A DNA stretch of 64,000 bases, from NCBI RefSeq assembly GCF_000278725.1, contig NZ_ALCA01000110.1:1-64000 (forward strand), given 5' to 3'. The position numbers were made by a program, and so were the translations under genes. The stretch's first letter is position 1, and each line of letters starts with the position of its first letter. The DNA is from Actinomyces sp. ICM47. GTDB taxonomy: Bacteria > Actinomycetota > Actinomycetes > Actinomycetales > Actinomycetaceae. The notes under the pieces are model-generated. The model was not told where the DNA came from, searched no databases, and saw only the letters and a list, made by a program, of their open reading frames with translations. Shown here piece after piece: positions 47,888-55,614 of the stretch.

Positions 47888-48925
47888 ATGCCTGAAGGCG
47901 ATGCAGTCCGTCGCCTAGCCGGTACCCTCGACGAGCTTTTCGTCGGGGGTATCGTCTCGGCGTCGTCCCCGCAGGGACGTTTCGCGTCCTCAGCAGCCCT
48001 CCTGGACGGGTGGGTCATGCAGCGGGTGCGCGTGCACGGTAAACACATGTTCATCGGTTTCGTGCCGCCCGCCCCGGGCGAGACGTACGAGGCCGGGGTG
48101 GCCCTCCTCGAGGGGGCTGCGGCCGGCAGTGGGGAGCCGATCCTCGGTGAGGACGCCCCCTGGCCAGACCGCTGGGTGCACATCCACCTGGGGCTGTACG
48201 GCTGGTGGCGATTCAACGGCGATGAGACCGTCATCGACGAGGGGCACGGTGTTGCTCACCGCATCCCGAACGTCCAGAAGGGGGAGTGGAACGGCCACAC
48301 CGAGACCCGCTGGGGCGAGGGCTTCGGCGAGGCCAAGGCGGGGGAATGGGAGCCTCCAGAGCCGGTCGGCGCCGTGCGCCTGCGCGTGTATAACGACCAT
48401 GCGGTCGCCGACCTGATCGGACCCAACCGCTGCGACCTCATTACCGATGAGGAGCGCATCACAGCGGAGTCGAAGCTGGGGCCGGATCCCCTGGATGCCG
48501 GGGCACGCTCCGACGTCGAGGCCATGGAACGTTTCGCCCAGGTCGCCCACTCGAAGAAGCGGGCCATCGGCGAGATCGTCATGGACCAGTCGATCATCGC
48601 CGGCGTGGGCAACATCTACCGCGCCGACGCCCTCTTCCTCGCGGGCATTTCGCCGCACCGCAAGGGCGCAAACATTTCGCTCAAGCGCCTGCGCGAGCTG
48701 TGGGTCCTCATCTGCGACCTCATGAACCGCGGTCTGGCCGCCGGTCGCCTGGATACGATGGACCCGGACGAGGCCCCGAACCCACCGATTGAGGGTGACG
48801 AGGAAGCCTCGCGGTGGTACGCGTACCACCGCACGGGCCGTCCGTGCCTGCGCTGCGGGACGCCGATCCGCGAGGCGCTCATGCAGAACCGGCGCCTGTT
48901 CTGGTGTCCATCCTGCCAGCGCTGA
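47888..48925 (+). CDS. Fpg/Nei-family DNA glycosylase (endonuclease VIII-like)
   Basis: The enzyme removes oxidised bases and nicks the DNA by beta/delta elimination. The 345-residue protein keeps the catalytic N terminus 'MPEGDAVRRLAG' (Pro2, Glu3), the helix-two-turn-helix region 'DQSIIAGVGNIYRADALFLA' and the C-terminal zinc finger 'CLRCGTPIREALMQ' to 'CPSCQR'. The MPEGD start points to Nei rather than Fpg (MPELPE). It follows leuS by 6 nt and may be co-transcribed with it. Confidence 0.9.
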   Translation: MPEGDAVRRLAGTLDELFVGGIVSASSPQGRFASSAALLDGWVMQRVRVHGKHMFIGFVPPAPGETYEAGVALLEGAAAGSGEPILGEDAPWPDRWVHIHLGLYGWWRFNGDETVIDEGHGVAHRIPNVQKGEWNGHTETRWGEGFGEAKAGEWEPPEPVGAVRLRVYNDHAVADLIGPNRCDLITDEERITAESKLGPDPLDAGARSDVEAMERFAQVAHSKKRAIGEIVMDQSIIAGVGNIYRADALFLAGISPHRKGANISLKRLRELWVLICDLMNRGLAAGRLDTMDPDEAPNPPIEGDEEASRWYAYHRTGRPCLRCGTPIREALMQNRRLFWCPSCQR

Positions 48926-48945
48926 GCGCGTGAAAAATCGTCAGG

Positions 48946-48973
48946 GGGGTGCGGGCCGAGAGGTCCGCACTCC
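48946..48973. terminator. bidirectional terminator between nei-like and GNAT genes
   Basis: A 12-bp stem with two G-T pairs (48946-48957 with 48962-48973) and a GAGA loop lies between convergent genes. Confidence 0.65.
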
Positions 48974-48983
48974 TCGCCATTTG

Positions 48984-49475
48984 TCAGGCGATCTCCTCGA
49001 AGCCGAGCATCGAGTACAGCTCGCGAGCACCGCCGTGGCGCGCATCCAGGCGCAGGGCGAGGGAGTCGAAACCCCAGTGGGTGCACCTGGAGGCCACCTC
49101 CGAGACGAGGGCGGTTGCGATGCCTCGCCTGCGGTAGTCCGGCGCGACGATGAGGTCCACGACGAAGGGACCATTCGGCGCGTCATCCCAGGGGGATTCA
49201 CGTACCACGAGGATCGCGCCGACGAGGGTGCCGCCGTCCCAGGCTCCCACGAAGGAATCCTCGGTGGTATCACCGAAGGCACCTTCAAAGGTAAGACGGA
49301 GTTCCTCGGATGTTTCAAGGAGCGCCTCGGGCGTGACAGCATCGTCGTACGCCTCGAGGGTGAGCACCGCAAGAGCGGGAATGTCGAATGTTGTGAGCGT
49401 GGCGATCTCAATACCCTGGGGGCGATTCGCCGCTGACAACGCGTCCAGTGGGGCATGTAGAGTTCGAGCTTCCAT
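48984..49475 (-). CDS. GNAT family acetyltransferase
   Basis: The 163-residue protein has the acetyl-CoA binding pattern 'LIVAPDYRRRGIATALVSEV' (R/Q-x-x-G-x-A type) and a preceding strand 'PFVVDLIV'. Target and acceptor are unknown. The ATG at 49475 is chosen over an upstream in-frame start at 49523 because a strong -10 box TATAGT ends 6 nt before it. Confidence 0.85.
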   Translation of the reverse strand: MEARTLHAPLDALSAANRPQGIEIATLTTFDIPALAVLTLEAYDDAVTPEALLETSEELRLTFEGAFGDTTEDSFVGAWDGGTLVGAILVVRESPWDDAPNGPFVVDLIVAPDYRRRGIATALVSEVASRCTHWGFDSLALRLDARHGGARELYSMLGFEEIA

Positions 49476-49481
49476 AAACCA

Positions 49482-49487
49482 ACTATA
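49482..49487 (-). promoter_or_regulatory. -10 box of leaderless GNAT gene
   Basis: On the minus strand TATAGT, one of the best -10 matches in the window, ends 6 nt before the ATG at 49475. Confidence 0.6.
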
Positions 49488-49510
49488 GGTGAGGGTGCTC
49501 ACTTTGTCGC

Positions 49511-49541
49511 GGGCCGCAATCAAAATGCCCCATTGCGGCCC
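49511..49541 (-). terminator. terminator of cysE
   Basis: GGGCCGCAAT and ATTGCGGCCC form a perfect 10-bp stem with an 11-nt loop, 20 nt past the cysE stop on the minus strand. Confidence 0.65.
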
Positions 49542-49560
49542 GACCAGCGGTGTTGGGGGC

Positions 49561-50205
49561 TCAGATGTAGAGCGCCGGCTCCTGGAAGAAGTACGCGGGA
49601 TCGACGATCAAATCGCGGTCGCGCGTATCCTTTTCGGGCTTGGGCAACAGACGCGCGGGCACGCCAATCGCGACGTTTCCGCAGGGCACGTCCTTGACGA
49701 CGACGGCGTTCGCGCCGATCTTGACACCCGTGCCCACGGTGATGGGGCCGAGCACCTTCGCGCCCGCGCCGATCATCACGTGATCGCCGACCGTGGGGTG
49801 GCGCTTGCCTGGTGTCATGGCGACGCCGCCCAGGGTAACTCCGTGGAAGATGACGACGTCGTTGCCGACCTCGGCGGTCTGGCCGATGACGACGCCGGTC
49901 GCGTGGTCGATGAAGACGCGGCGTCCGATACGTGCCTCAGGGTGGATGTCGACGCCGGTGAGGGCGCGGGCCGCTGACGAAAGGACGCGCGCGGGAGTGC
50001 GGGCACCACGGGTCCACAGGGCATGGGAGACGCGGTGGGTCCACAGGGCGTGCACGCCCGGGTACGTCAGGGCGATCTCCAGAGCGGAGGTGGCCGCTGG
50101 GTCGCGGCGCTGCGCCGTCACCAGATCTTCGCGAAACAGACCGATCGCCTTGGTGGGCAGCGTCCGAGACAGGGCACGCGACAGGGTGCGAACGGTGAGC
50201 TTCAC
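49561..50205 (-). CDS. cysE: serine O-acetyltransferase
   Basis: CysE makes O-acetylserine, the substrate of CysK. The 214-residue protein has the N-terminal helical part and the left-handed hexapeptide helix with 'GVDIHPEARIGRRVFIDHAT', 'GVVIGQTAEVGNDVVIFHGV' and 'GGVAMTPGKRHPTVGDHV'. It lies downstream of cysK on the same strand. A hairpin at 50245-50273 in the 91-nt gap may reduce read-through. Confidence 0.94.
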   Translation of the reverse strand: MKLTVRTLSRALSRTLPTKAIGLFREDLVTAQRRDPAATSALEIALTYPGVHALWTHRVSHALWTRGARTPARVLSSAARALTGVDIHPEARIGRRVFIDHATGVVIGQTAEVGNDVVIFHGVTLGGVAMTPGKRHPTVGDHVMIGAGAKVLGPITVGTGVKIGANAVVVKDVPCGNVAIGVPARLLPKPEKDTRDRDLIVDPAYFFQEPALYI

Positions 50206-50244
50206 GGGAGTCCTCCTACGGTGGATGGATGGGTGAATGCACAG

Positions 50245-50273
50245 GTGGCCCCGGACATTCTCTCCGGGGCCAC
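50245..50273 (-). terminator. hairpin between cysK and cysE
   Basis: GTGGCCCCGGA pairs perfectly with TCCGGGGCCAC (11 bp, 7-nt loop) 24 nt after the cysK stop. There is no T-run, so it may be a partial terminator or an mRNA-stabilising hairpin. Confidence 0.5.
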
Positions 50274-50296
50274 TCTAGCGCGTCATAGCAGGTTGT

Positions 50297-51229
50297 TCAG
50301 TCCTCAAGACCGGCGAAAAGAGCAGTCGAGAGGTAACGCTCACCCGTGTCGGGCAGGAGTGTGACAAACTTCTTGCCGGCCAGCTCGGGGCGGGCTGCCA
50401 CGACCGCGGTTCCGGCCAGGGCTGCGCCCGACGAGATACCCACGAGCAGGCCCTCCTCGGCGGCTGCACGGCGAGCAAACTCGAGTGCGGTAGCGGTCTC
50501 CACGGACACAACCTCGTCGATGAGATCGGCGTCGAAGGTGTCGGGCACGAAGTTGGGCATGAGGCCCTGGATGCCGTGCGGGCCGGGGGCACCGCCGGTG
50601 AGCAGCGGTGACTCGGCGGGCTGGACGGCGACGATGCGCACGTTCGGGTTCTTATCCTTCAAGACTCGCGCGACGCCCGAGATGGTGCCGCCCGTGCCCA
50701 CGCCGGCGACGAACACGTCGACCTGACCCTCGGTGTCCGCCCAGATCTCCTCGCCCGTGTGGGCGATGTGCGCGGCGGGGTTCGCGGGGTTCGTGAACTG
50801 GGAGGCGATGATCGCGCCCGGACGCTCGGAGGCGATGCGCTCGGCCTCGGCGACTGCGACGGAGACGCCGCCCTTGGGGTCAGTGAGAACCAGTTCGGCA
50901 CCGAAGGCGCGCACAATCGCGCGTCGCTCAACGGACATCGAGGCGGGCATGACGATGACGACCTTGTAGCCGCGAGCCGCGCCCACCATTGACAGGGCGA
51001 TACCCGTGTTACCCGAGGTGGCCTCGACAATCGTGCCGCCGGGGGCCAGCGCGCCCGAGGCCTCAGCCGCGTCGATGATCGAGCGGGCGATGCGGTCCTT
51101 GACGGAGGAGGCGGGATTGAAGGATTCAACCTTTGCGACGACGTCCACGCCGTCGCCGGCGACATGGTTGATGCGAACGAGGGGAGTGTCGCCGATCAGA
51201 TCGGCGACAGTGGAGGCGATGCGAGCCAT
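50297..51229 (-). CDS. cysK: cysteine synthase A (O-acetylserine sulfhydrylase)
   Basis: CysK joins sulfide and O-acetylserine to cysteine. The 310-residue PLP protein has the PLP lysine K44 in 'SFNPASSVKDRIARS', the Asn loop 'IVEATSGNTGIALSMV' and the phosphate-binding 'GVGTGGTISGVARVLK'. The ATG at 51229 follows AAGGA at 7 nt; an in-frame ATG at 51244 has no ribosome site. It lies between yigZ and cysE on one strand, giving a compact cysteine unit. Confidence 0.95.
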   Translation of the reverse strand: MARIASTVADLIGDTPLVRINHVAGDGVDVVAKVESFNPASSVKDRIARSIIDAAEASGALAPGGTIVEATSGNTGIALSMVGAARGYKVVIVMPASMSVERRAIVRAFGAELVLTDPKGGVSVAVAEAERIASERPGAIIASQFTNPANPAAHIAHTGEEIWADTEGQVDVFVAGVGTGGTISGVARVLKDKNPNVRIVAVQPAESPLLTGGAPGPHGIQGLMPNFVPDTFDADLIDEVVSVETATALEFARRAAAEEGLLVGISSGAALAGTAVVAARPELAGKKFVTLLPDTGERYLSTALFAGLED

Positions 51230-51265
51230 GAGGGGTCCTTCCATAAGCGGTGTACCCCAGAATTC

Positions 51266-51922
51266 TCAACCAGCTGTCGGAGCCTCGTCTAGTTCAACCT
51301 GGCGGGTTTCCACGTAGCGAAACTTTGCAACACCGGACGAGGCCTGGGCCAGACATGCGTCAATCGGCTCCCGGTCGCTCGGATTGATCGCGATGCGCAA
51401 CGTCACGTTCGTGCCCCAGATCGTGTCCACGACCGTGGCTCCGCGGCCTCGTAGCTCCGCCTCGATACGCCCCGCATCCCCGGGGCGGAGCTGCGTTTCA
51501 AGGATGTCGCGTCCGACCAGGTAGGCGATGGGAGCGCGGGCGACAGCCTCGGACACCGACGTCGAATACGCGCGCACGAGGCCGCCTCCGCCAAGTAGGA
51601 TCCCCCCGAAGTAACGCGTCACGACAGCCGTCGCGTTCCACGTGTCAGAGGCGCGCAGGGCCTCCAGCATCGGAGTACCCGCCGTGCCCGACGGCTCCCC
51701 GTCGTCCGAGGAATGCTGCAAGGGAGCGGCATCCGGCGGATCGATCAGGTATGCGGAGCAGTTGTGACGCGCCTGCGGGTGCTCGGACTTGACCGCGTCG
51801 ATGAGTGCACGAGCTTCCTGCGGAGTGTCCGTCCTGGCGAGCGTCGTAATAAAGCGGGAACGCTTGATCTCAATCTCGTGGGTGAGAAGCGTGCCAGAGG
51901 CGAGCGTGCGAAGAACGGACAT
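51266..51922 (-). CDS. YigZ/IMPACT family protein
   Basis: The 218-residue protein belongs to the UPF0029/IMPACT family: 'EIEIKRSRFITTLARTDT', 'HNCSAYLIDPPDAAPLQHSS', 'DDGEPSGTAGTPMLEAL' and 'VTRYFGGILLGGGGLVRAYS' are all signature segments. The bacterial role is unclear; the eukaryotic relative modulates Gcn2. A -10 box TAGACT 6 nt upstream makes it the probable first gene of the yigZ-cysK unit. Confidence 0.92.
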   Translation of the reverse strand: MSVLRTLASGTLLTHEIEIKRSRFITTLARTDTPQEARALIDAVKSEHPQARHNCSAYLIDPPDAAPLQHSSDDGEPSGTAGTPMLEALRASDTWNATAVVTRYFGGILLGGGGLVRAYSTSVSEAVARAPIAYLVGRDILETQLRPGDAGRIEAELRGRGATVVDTIWGTNVTLRIAINPSDREPIDACLAQASSGVAKFRYVETRQVELDEAPTAG

Positions 51923-51928
51923 GAGGCC

Positions 51929-51934
51929 AGTCTA
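51929..51934 (-). promoter_or_regulatory. -10 box of leaderless yigZ-like gene
   Basis: On the minus strand TAGACT ends 6 nt before the ATG at 51922. Confidence 0.55.
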
Positions 51935-52100
51935 GGGGAGAGTTCCCAGCTCCCAGTCTGTAACCAGAATCGCAGGCGCACCCGCCCGCGCGATATGCCA
52001 CACGCGCAAGGTCCGTGGTAGTCTAGTCGGGTTGTCGCCGTGCGCCCGCGTGGCGCACCGAACCAGAATAGTCGTCGAGAAAGAAGAGGAGCGGTAAGAC

Positions 52101-52271
52101 ATGGCAGTTCCCAAGCGTAAGATGTCCCGTGCGAACACCCGCACCCGCCGGTCTACCTGGAAGGCTGATCTTACCGAGCTGAACACCGTCAAGGTCGCCG
52201 GCCGTGAGATCCGTGTGCCCCGCCGCCTGGCCAAGGCATACAAGAACGGCCTCCTGGACGTCGAGGGCTGA
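52101..52271 (+). CDS. rpmF: 50S ribosomal protein L32
   Basis: The 56-residue protein begins '[20 protein letters not shown]' and ends '[10 protein letters not shown]'. It has the usual length and N terminus of actinobacterial L32 but lacks the zinc-ribbon cysteines, so it is the zinc-independent (C-) form. AGAGGAG lies upstream of the ATG. TAGTCT at 52019-52024 is a candidate -10, and an intrinsic terminator follows. Confidence 0.95.
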   Translation: MAVPKRKMSRANTRTRRSTWKADLTELNTVKVAGREIRVPRRLAKAYKNGLLDVEG

Positions 52272-52288
52272 CCTCGCATCCACGCACG

Positions 52289-52316
52289 GGCCCGGGACTA
52301 GTCGTCCCGGGCCTTT
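52289..52316 (+). terminator. intrinsic terminator of rpmF
   Basis: GGCCCGGGAC (52289-52298) and GTCCCGGGCC (52304-52313) form a perfect 10-bp stem with a 5-nt loop, followed by TTTGTC. Confidence 0.8.
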
Positions 52317-52398
52317 GTCATGCCCGCAATTCGACGCGACGCGCCCGCGTGTTACGCGGCACCGCACCATCGATCCTTTTGCCCCGTCAGGAGCGCAC

Positions 52399-53670
52399 AT
52401 GAACATGCCGATCACCATCCTCGCCGCGACCGATGCAACGAGCCACGGCCTCGTCGCCTCCTCCACAGCGACCGACACTGAGGGATCTATCGTCTCCCTC
52501 TTCATCATCGCAGCCGCAGCCGCCGTCGCACCTCTCCTCGCTTCTCTGACGCACAAGCGCGTACCTGACGTCGTGTGGCTGCTGATCCTGGGCGTCGCCG
52601 TCGGGCCGAACGCGCTGGGCTTCGCCTCGCTGACCGAACCGATCTCCGTGTTCCGTGAGGTCGGCATGGGCATGCTCTTCCTCATCGCGGGCACCGAAAT
52701 TGACGTGCAAGAAGTGCACGGGAGCGCCGGTAAGCGCTCCCTGGCCACGTGGCTGGCCTGCTTCGGGATCGGCCTGGCAGTGTCATGGGTGGCCGTCGCT
52801 GCCTCCGGGACCACCGGCGTGGGGTACTCGACCTACATCGCGCTCGCTATCGCGCTGACCTCGACCGCGCTGGGCACCCTTCTGCCTATCCTCATGGAGG
52901 CCGGTGTCATGGGCACCACCATCGGCAAAGCCGTTCTGGTGCACGGTGCCATCGGCGAACTCGCGCCCATCGTCGCCATGTCGCTGCTGCTCTCCGCACG
53001 CAGCCCCTGGCTCTCCTTCGGCGTCCTCATGTTCTTCGTACTCGCCACCATCGTCGCCGTCGCAATCCCCACGCGATTCGTGCTGCGCCACCCCGAGATC
53101 GGGCGGACGATCCTGCACGGTGCCCAGACCTCGCAAAAGACCCTCATGCGCGTCGTCATGGTCATCCTGACGGGCCTCATGGCCCTGTCAGCGGTCCTGG
53201 ACCTGGACATGGTGCTCGGCGCTTTCGCCGCCGGTATCATCGTGCGCGCCCTCGCACCCGGTAACTTCACCATGATCGAAGGGGAACTGCGCACGCTCGG
53301 CTTCTCTTTCCTGATCCCCCTGTTCTTCGTCACGTCCGGAATGGCCATCTCGCTGAGCGCCGTCGCCGCTCACCCGTTCCTGCTCGTGAGCTTGGTCGGC
53401 GCGATCCTCCTCGTGCGTGGCGTGCCCATCGTCGCTCTCGAGCGCTTCCATGGGACCATCGAGCGGGTCGGCTGGTCGGACGCGACGCGCATCGGCCTGT
53501 ACGGCGCGACCGGCTTGCCGATTATCGTCGCCGTTACCGGCCTGGCATCCTCAACGGGCATCATCCCGACCTGGCTGGCCTCCCTGCTGGTCGTCGCCGG
53601 TGCCCTATCGGTCCTGCTATTCCCGCTTCTGGCCTTCCTACTGGGCCGCGCCGTTGGAAAGCGCGGCTAA
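52399..53670 (+). CDS. cation:proton antiporter (CPA2 family)
   Basis: The 423-residue protein has about twelve membrane segments and the plan of CPA2 monovalent cation/proton antiporters, with 'VPDVVWLLILGVAVGPNALG' in the second helix, 'MGMLFLIAGTEID' (conserved acidic pair region) and 'LDMVLGAFAAGIIVRALAPG' later. No C-terminal RCK (TrkA-N) domain is attached. AGGAG lies 5 nt before the ATG at 52399. It would exchange Na+ or K+ for protons; ion preference is not evident. Confidence 0.88.
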   Translation: MNMPITILAATDATSHGLVASSTATDTEGSIVSLFIIAAAAAVAPLLASLTHKRVPDVVWLLILGVAVGPNALGFASLTEPISVFREVGMGMLFLIAGTEIDVQEVHGSAGKRSLATWLACFGIGLAVSWVAVAASGTTGVGYSTYIALAIALTSTALGTLLPILMEAGVMGTTIGKAVLVHGAIGELAPIVAMSLLLSARSPWLSFGVLMFFVLATIVAVAIPTRFVLRHPEIGRTILHGAQTSQKTLMRVVMVILTGLMALSAVLDLDMVLGAFAAGIIVRALAPGNFTMIEGELRTLGFSFLIPLFFVTSGMAISLSAVAAHPFLLVSLVGAILLVRGVPIVALERFHGTIERVGWSDATRIGLYGATGLPIIVAVTGLASSTGIIPTWLASLLVVAGALSVLLFPLLAFLLGRAVGKRG

Positions 53671-53706
53671 CCTCCGCTAGTCTTACAGGCAGCGCACATG
53701 CGCCAT

Positions 53707-53782
53707 GCCTCCGTAGCTCAATGGATAGAGCGAGGGCCTTCTAATCCCGAGGTTGCAGGTTCGAGTCCTGTCGGAGGCGCCA
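53707..53782 (+). tRNA. tRNA-Arg (TCT)
   Basis: Acceptor arms GCCTCCG (53707-53713) and CGGAGGC (53772-53778) pair, the T-arm 'GCAGGTTCGAGTCCTGT' is normal, and CCA is encoded (53780-53782). The loop CTTCTAA gives anticodon TCT (53740-53742). The anticodon stem is odd: AGGGC (53733-53737) against TCCCG (53745-53749) forms only three central G-C pairs, with A-G and C-T mismatches at the two ends. Confidence 0.9.
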
Positions 53783-53892
53783 CCGATCCGCACCGGACGC
53801 GCGTTGCTGTGCTCACTCCCGCGTGAGACGCGCCGACGCCGAGCGGGGAGCCGACCAGCCGTCGTCGTCCGGATCCCCGGCTCTGTGTGCTC

Positions 53893-54666
53893 TCAACGCT
53901 CCTCAATGGGAATGATGGACCGGGCGCGTCGCTGGTCCTCAGTCAACGGAGCGATCACCTCGGCGAGAGTATCGGCCATCGGAGTGTGATCGTGGTAGTC
54001 CTGAAAGTAATAGCGCGCCGCGACGAAACGCTCACGAACAGGATTCGTGACGCCCGCCAGTCGATCCTCGCGGCTCGGAGGCAGGAATGCTCTCGCATCC
54101 AGGTGGTAGCCCGCGTGGTGGGCGAGTTCGGAGAAAAACACGAGCTGCGAGCGCGTGTTTCCCTCGCGGAAGGAATGCACGACGTTGAGAGACACCCAGC
54201 GCAGTGCCAGGTTGTCGACGAACTCACTCAGCGCCAGTCCGCGTAGATAATCGGCCTCCTGAAGGAGCGCGTACTCGTGCGTCGCGGCCTCGGTCAGCTG
54301 CCGCCCTGCCGGCGCATATTCGTGCGGGACCGAATAGTCGCGCGGGTCAAAGTCGGGGAACGCTGACACGTCGGGGCCGAACTTGATCATTGGTCCGCCC
54401 ATTGGTGCACTGCGCTCCTGGCCTGCCCACGCAAAAGTGTCCTGGAAGATGTGACGATGAATTGCCTTCATGTGGTCGTAGTCGAAGCGGCCCAGGAGAG
54501 GGGAACGTACGAGCTCAATGAGGCGCAGCCGCGCCCAGTGCTCCTCCAACGCACCGACCGCCACCATCGACGGTATACCGTCGGGGAAACGCCCACCGCG
54601 AGTGAACTTGTTACGCATCGCGTGGGTCCCTGGGATGAAATAGGCATCCCATGATGGATCACTCAT
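53893..54666 (-). CDS. Fic domain protein (divergent active site)
   Basis: Fic proteins usually transfer AMP from ATP to target proteins. In this 257-residue protein the Fic loop reads 'HSFREGNTRSQL' instead of HPFREGNGRTQR. The catalytic His and the acidic residue, Gly, Asn and first Arg remain. The second Gly is Thr, and the last Arg, which contacts the ATP gamma-phosphate, is Leu. A flap-like segment 'PMGGPMIKFG' lies upstream. The ATG overlaps the end of the small upstream gene by 8 bases (ATGAGTGA). Related Fic proteins with GNTR are common in actinobacteria, so this may be a functional subclass. Confidence 0.9.
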   Translation of the reverse strand: MSDPSWDAYFIPGTHAMRNKFTRGGRFPDGIPSMVAVGALEEHWARLRLIELVRSPLLGRFDYDHMKAIHRHIFQDTFAWAGQERSAPMGGPMIKFGPDVSAFPDFDPRDYSVPHEYAPAGRQLTEAATHEYALLQEADYLRGLALSEFVDNLALRWVSLNVVHSFREGNTRSQLVFFSELAHHAGYHLDARAFLPPSREDRLAGVTNPVRERFVAARYYFQDYHDHTPMADTLAEVIAPLTEDQRRARSIIPIEER

Positions 54667-54868
54667 GGTTCACACCAAACTTCGCGTAGAGGTACTCCTC
54701 ACCGAGATGCCCCGCTTCCTCGACGGTGATCTCGCCGCTCGCTGCCTTGGCGTGAAGCTCGCGCAGATAAGGATCTGAGACCGTGTGCCCCGCGAGATAC
54801 AGGGCGGCGTCAGCAAAATTCAAGCAGTCTTGCGGTGTCACGGATGGTGCCGTGCGGATGTCGGACAT
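54659..54868 (-). CDS. VbhA-type antitoxin-like protein
   Basis: The 69-residue protein has the VbhA antitoxin layout: a helix 'NFADAALYLAGHTVSDPYLR' and 'KAASGEITVEEAGHLGEEYL'. In VbhA-type inhibitors the first helix carries (S/T)xxxE(G/N); here that site reads AxxxAG, so both the Ser/Thr and the inhibitory Glu are Ala. GAGGAG at 7 nt supports the start at 54868 rather than one at 54901. It overlaps the fic gene by 8 bases and is surely co-translated with it. Confidence 0.82.
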   Translation of the reverse strand: MSDIRTAPSVTPQDCLNFADAALYLAGHTVSDPYLRELHAKAASGEITVEEAGHLGEEYLYAKFGVNHE

Positions 54869-54901
54869 ATGAATGCTCCTCATCGGGTGACCGGCGTCCA
54901 T

Positions 54902-55275
54902 GCCGGAACAGTTCTAAGAGGTGAGACGACAGCTCAGTTGAACGAGGCCGTGGCCCCCGCCTTGGGGCACGTGCGGCGCTCGCGCAGCGGCGTGGACTGC
55001 TACGTCGCCACCTCCACATGATACTCGCGAACCAAGCGCGGGCGGGGGAGCGTGGATCGTCTCGGGTGTGGAGACATCGGTGTCGCCCATGATGGAAGTA
55101 TCGACGCGGGCATGCTCATCTGCGTCCCGAGCGACTCTGTCGCGCAGTCCATGGGCCGACGGAGGTTCATCCTACGGGGCGCAGGGGTTCGTGCTCCGCG
55201 CTGCGCGACCAGTGTGTCATAATAAGGGGAGTCGAACAGTTGCTGCTGTCCGACTCCCCGGTTTCCGGGATGGTC
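54902..55275. other. intergenic interval upstream of the Fic pair
   Basis: This 374-nt stretch holds one exact copy of the 17-mer AACGAGGCCGTGGCCCC (54941-54957) within a hairpin-forming segment and the terminator at 55226-55259. A 58-codon minus-strand frame (54914-55090) with a -10-like GATACT 6 nt upstream is present but has a Pro/Gly-rich, low-quality product; I do not call it a gene. Confidence 0.5.
55226..55259 (-). terminator. intrinsic terminator of the 48-residue membrane protein gene
   Basis: GGGGAGTCG and CGACTCCCC form a 9-bp stem, continued by ACAG/CTGT after one mismatch, with a 6-nt loop. On the minus strand it is followed by TTATTATG. It begins 17 nt past the stop at 55276. 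Confidence 0.75.
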
Positions 55276-55422
55276 TTAGCTACCCATGAGGGTGCTCAGC
55301 AGGAATGCAATCGCCCAGATCAGCTGTGGCAGTGTCGTTACCACTGCTACAGCGATCTGGGCTTTCTGCTTCCCATCCAGACCAGTCCGCCTCCGTTGAC
55401 GCGAACGTCGGCCTTGTGCCAA
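55276..55422 (-). CDS. 48-residue membrane protein with basic N terminus
   Basis: A TTG start at 55422 sits 8 nt after a perfect AGGAGG; a GTG at 55431 in the same frame is too close to that site. The product begins 'MAQGRRSRQRRRTGLDGK', strongly basic, and continues with one membrane helix 'AQIAVAVVTTLPQLIWAIAF' and a short hydrophobic end. The terminator right after the stop supports a real gene. Size and charge recall type I toxins and other small stress peptides, but I recognise no family. Confidence 0.55.
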   Translation of the reverse strand: MAQGRRSRQRRRTGLDGKQKAQIAVAVVTTLPQLIWAIAFLLSTLMGS

Positions 55423-55536
55423 CCCAGTCACCTCCTCTCATCGGTATCAACTCCCCGGCAGGAGTGCTGCTGGCCCGGGGGCGATGCCGTGGAGGCACCA
55501 CCATCGTCGCACCGCCCACCCTCATGTCGTGTCGCG

Positions 55537-55554
55537 TGAGACAGCGCTGTCACA
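55537..55554. promoter_or_regulatory. palindrome between the small membrane gene and the met leader
   Basis: GACAGCGCTGTC (55540-55551) is a perfect 12-bp palindrome. It extends to TG-A-GACAGCGCTGTC-A-CA with one unpaired position on each side. It lies between divergent units: upstream of the small membrane gene and 61 nt before the leader peptide of metF. It could be an operator for either. Confidence 0.4.
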
Positions 55555-55601
55555 AACTCCCGTTCCGCGGACCCCTTCTGCGGGCACCTCTCGGTGGTGA
55601 C

Positions 55602-55607
55602 CATACT
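55602..55607 (+). promoter_or_regulatory. -10 box of the metF leader transcript
   Basis: CATACT ends 7 nt before the ATG of the 21-codon leader frame at 55615. Confidence 0.55.
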
Positions 55608-55614
55608 GGGTGGC

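Noticed and set aside
54914-55090. 58-codon minus-strand frame upstream of the antitoxin gene with GATACT 6 nt before its ATG
   Set aside because: The product is Pro/Gly/Ala-rich without a helix or motif, and the frame runs through the recurrent intergenic 17-mer and a hairpin, so it is more likely non-coding.
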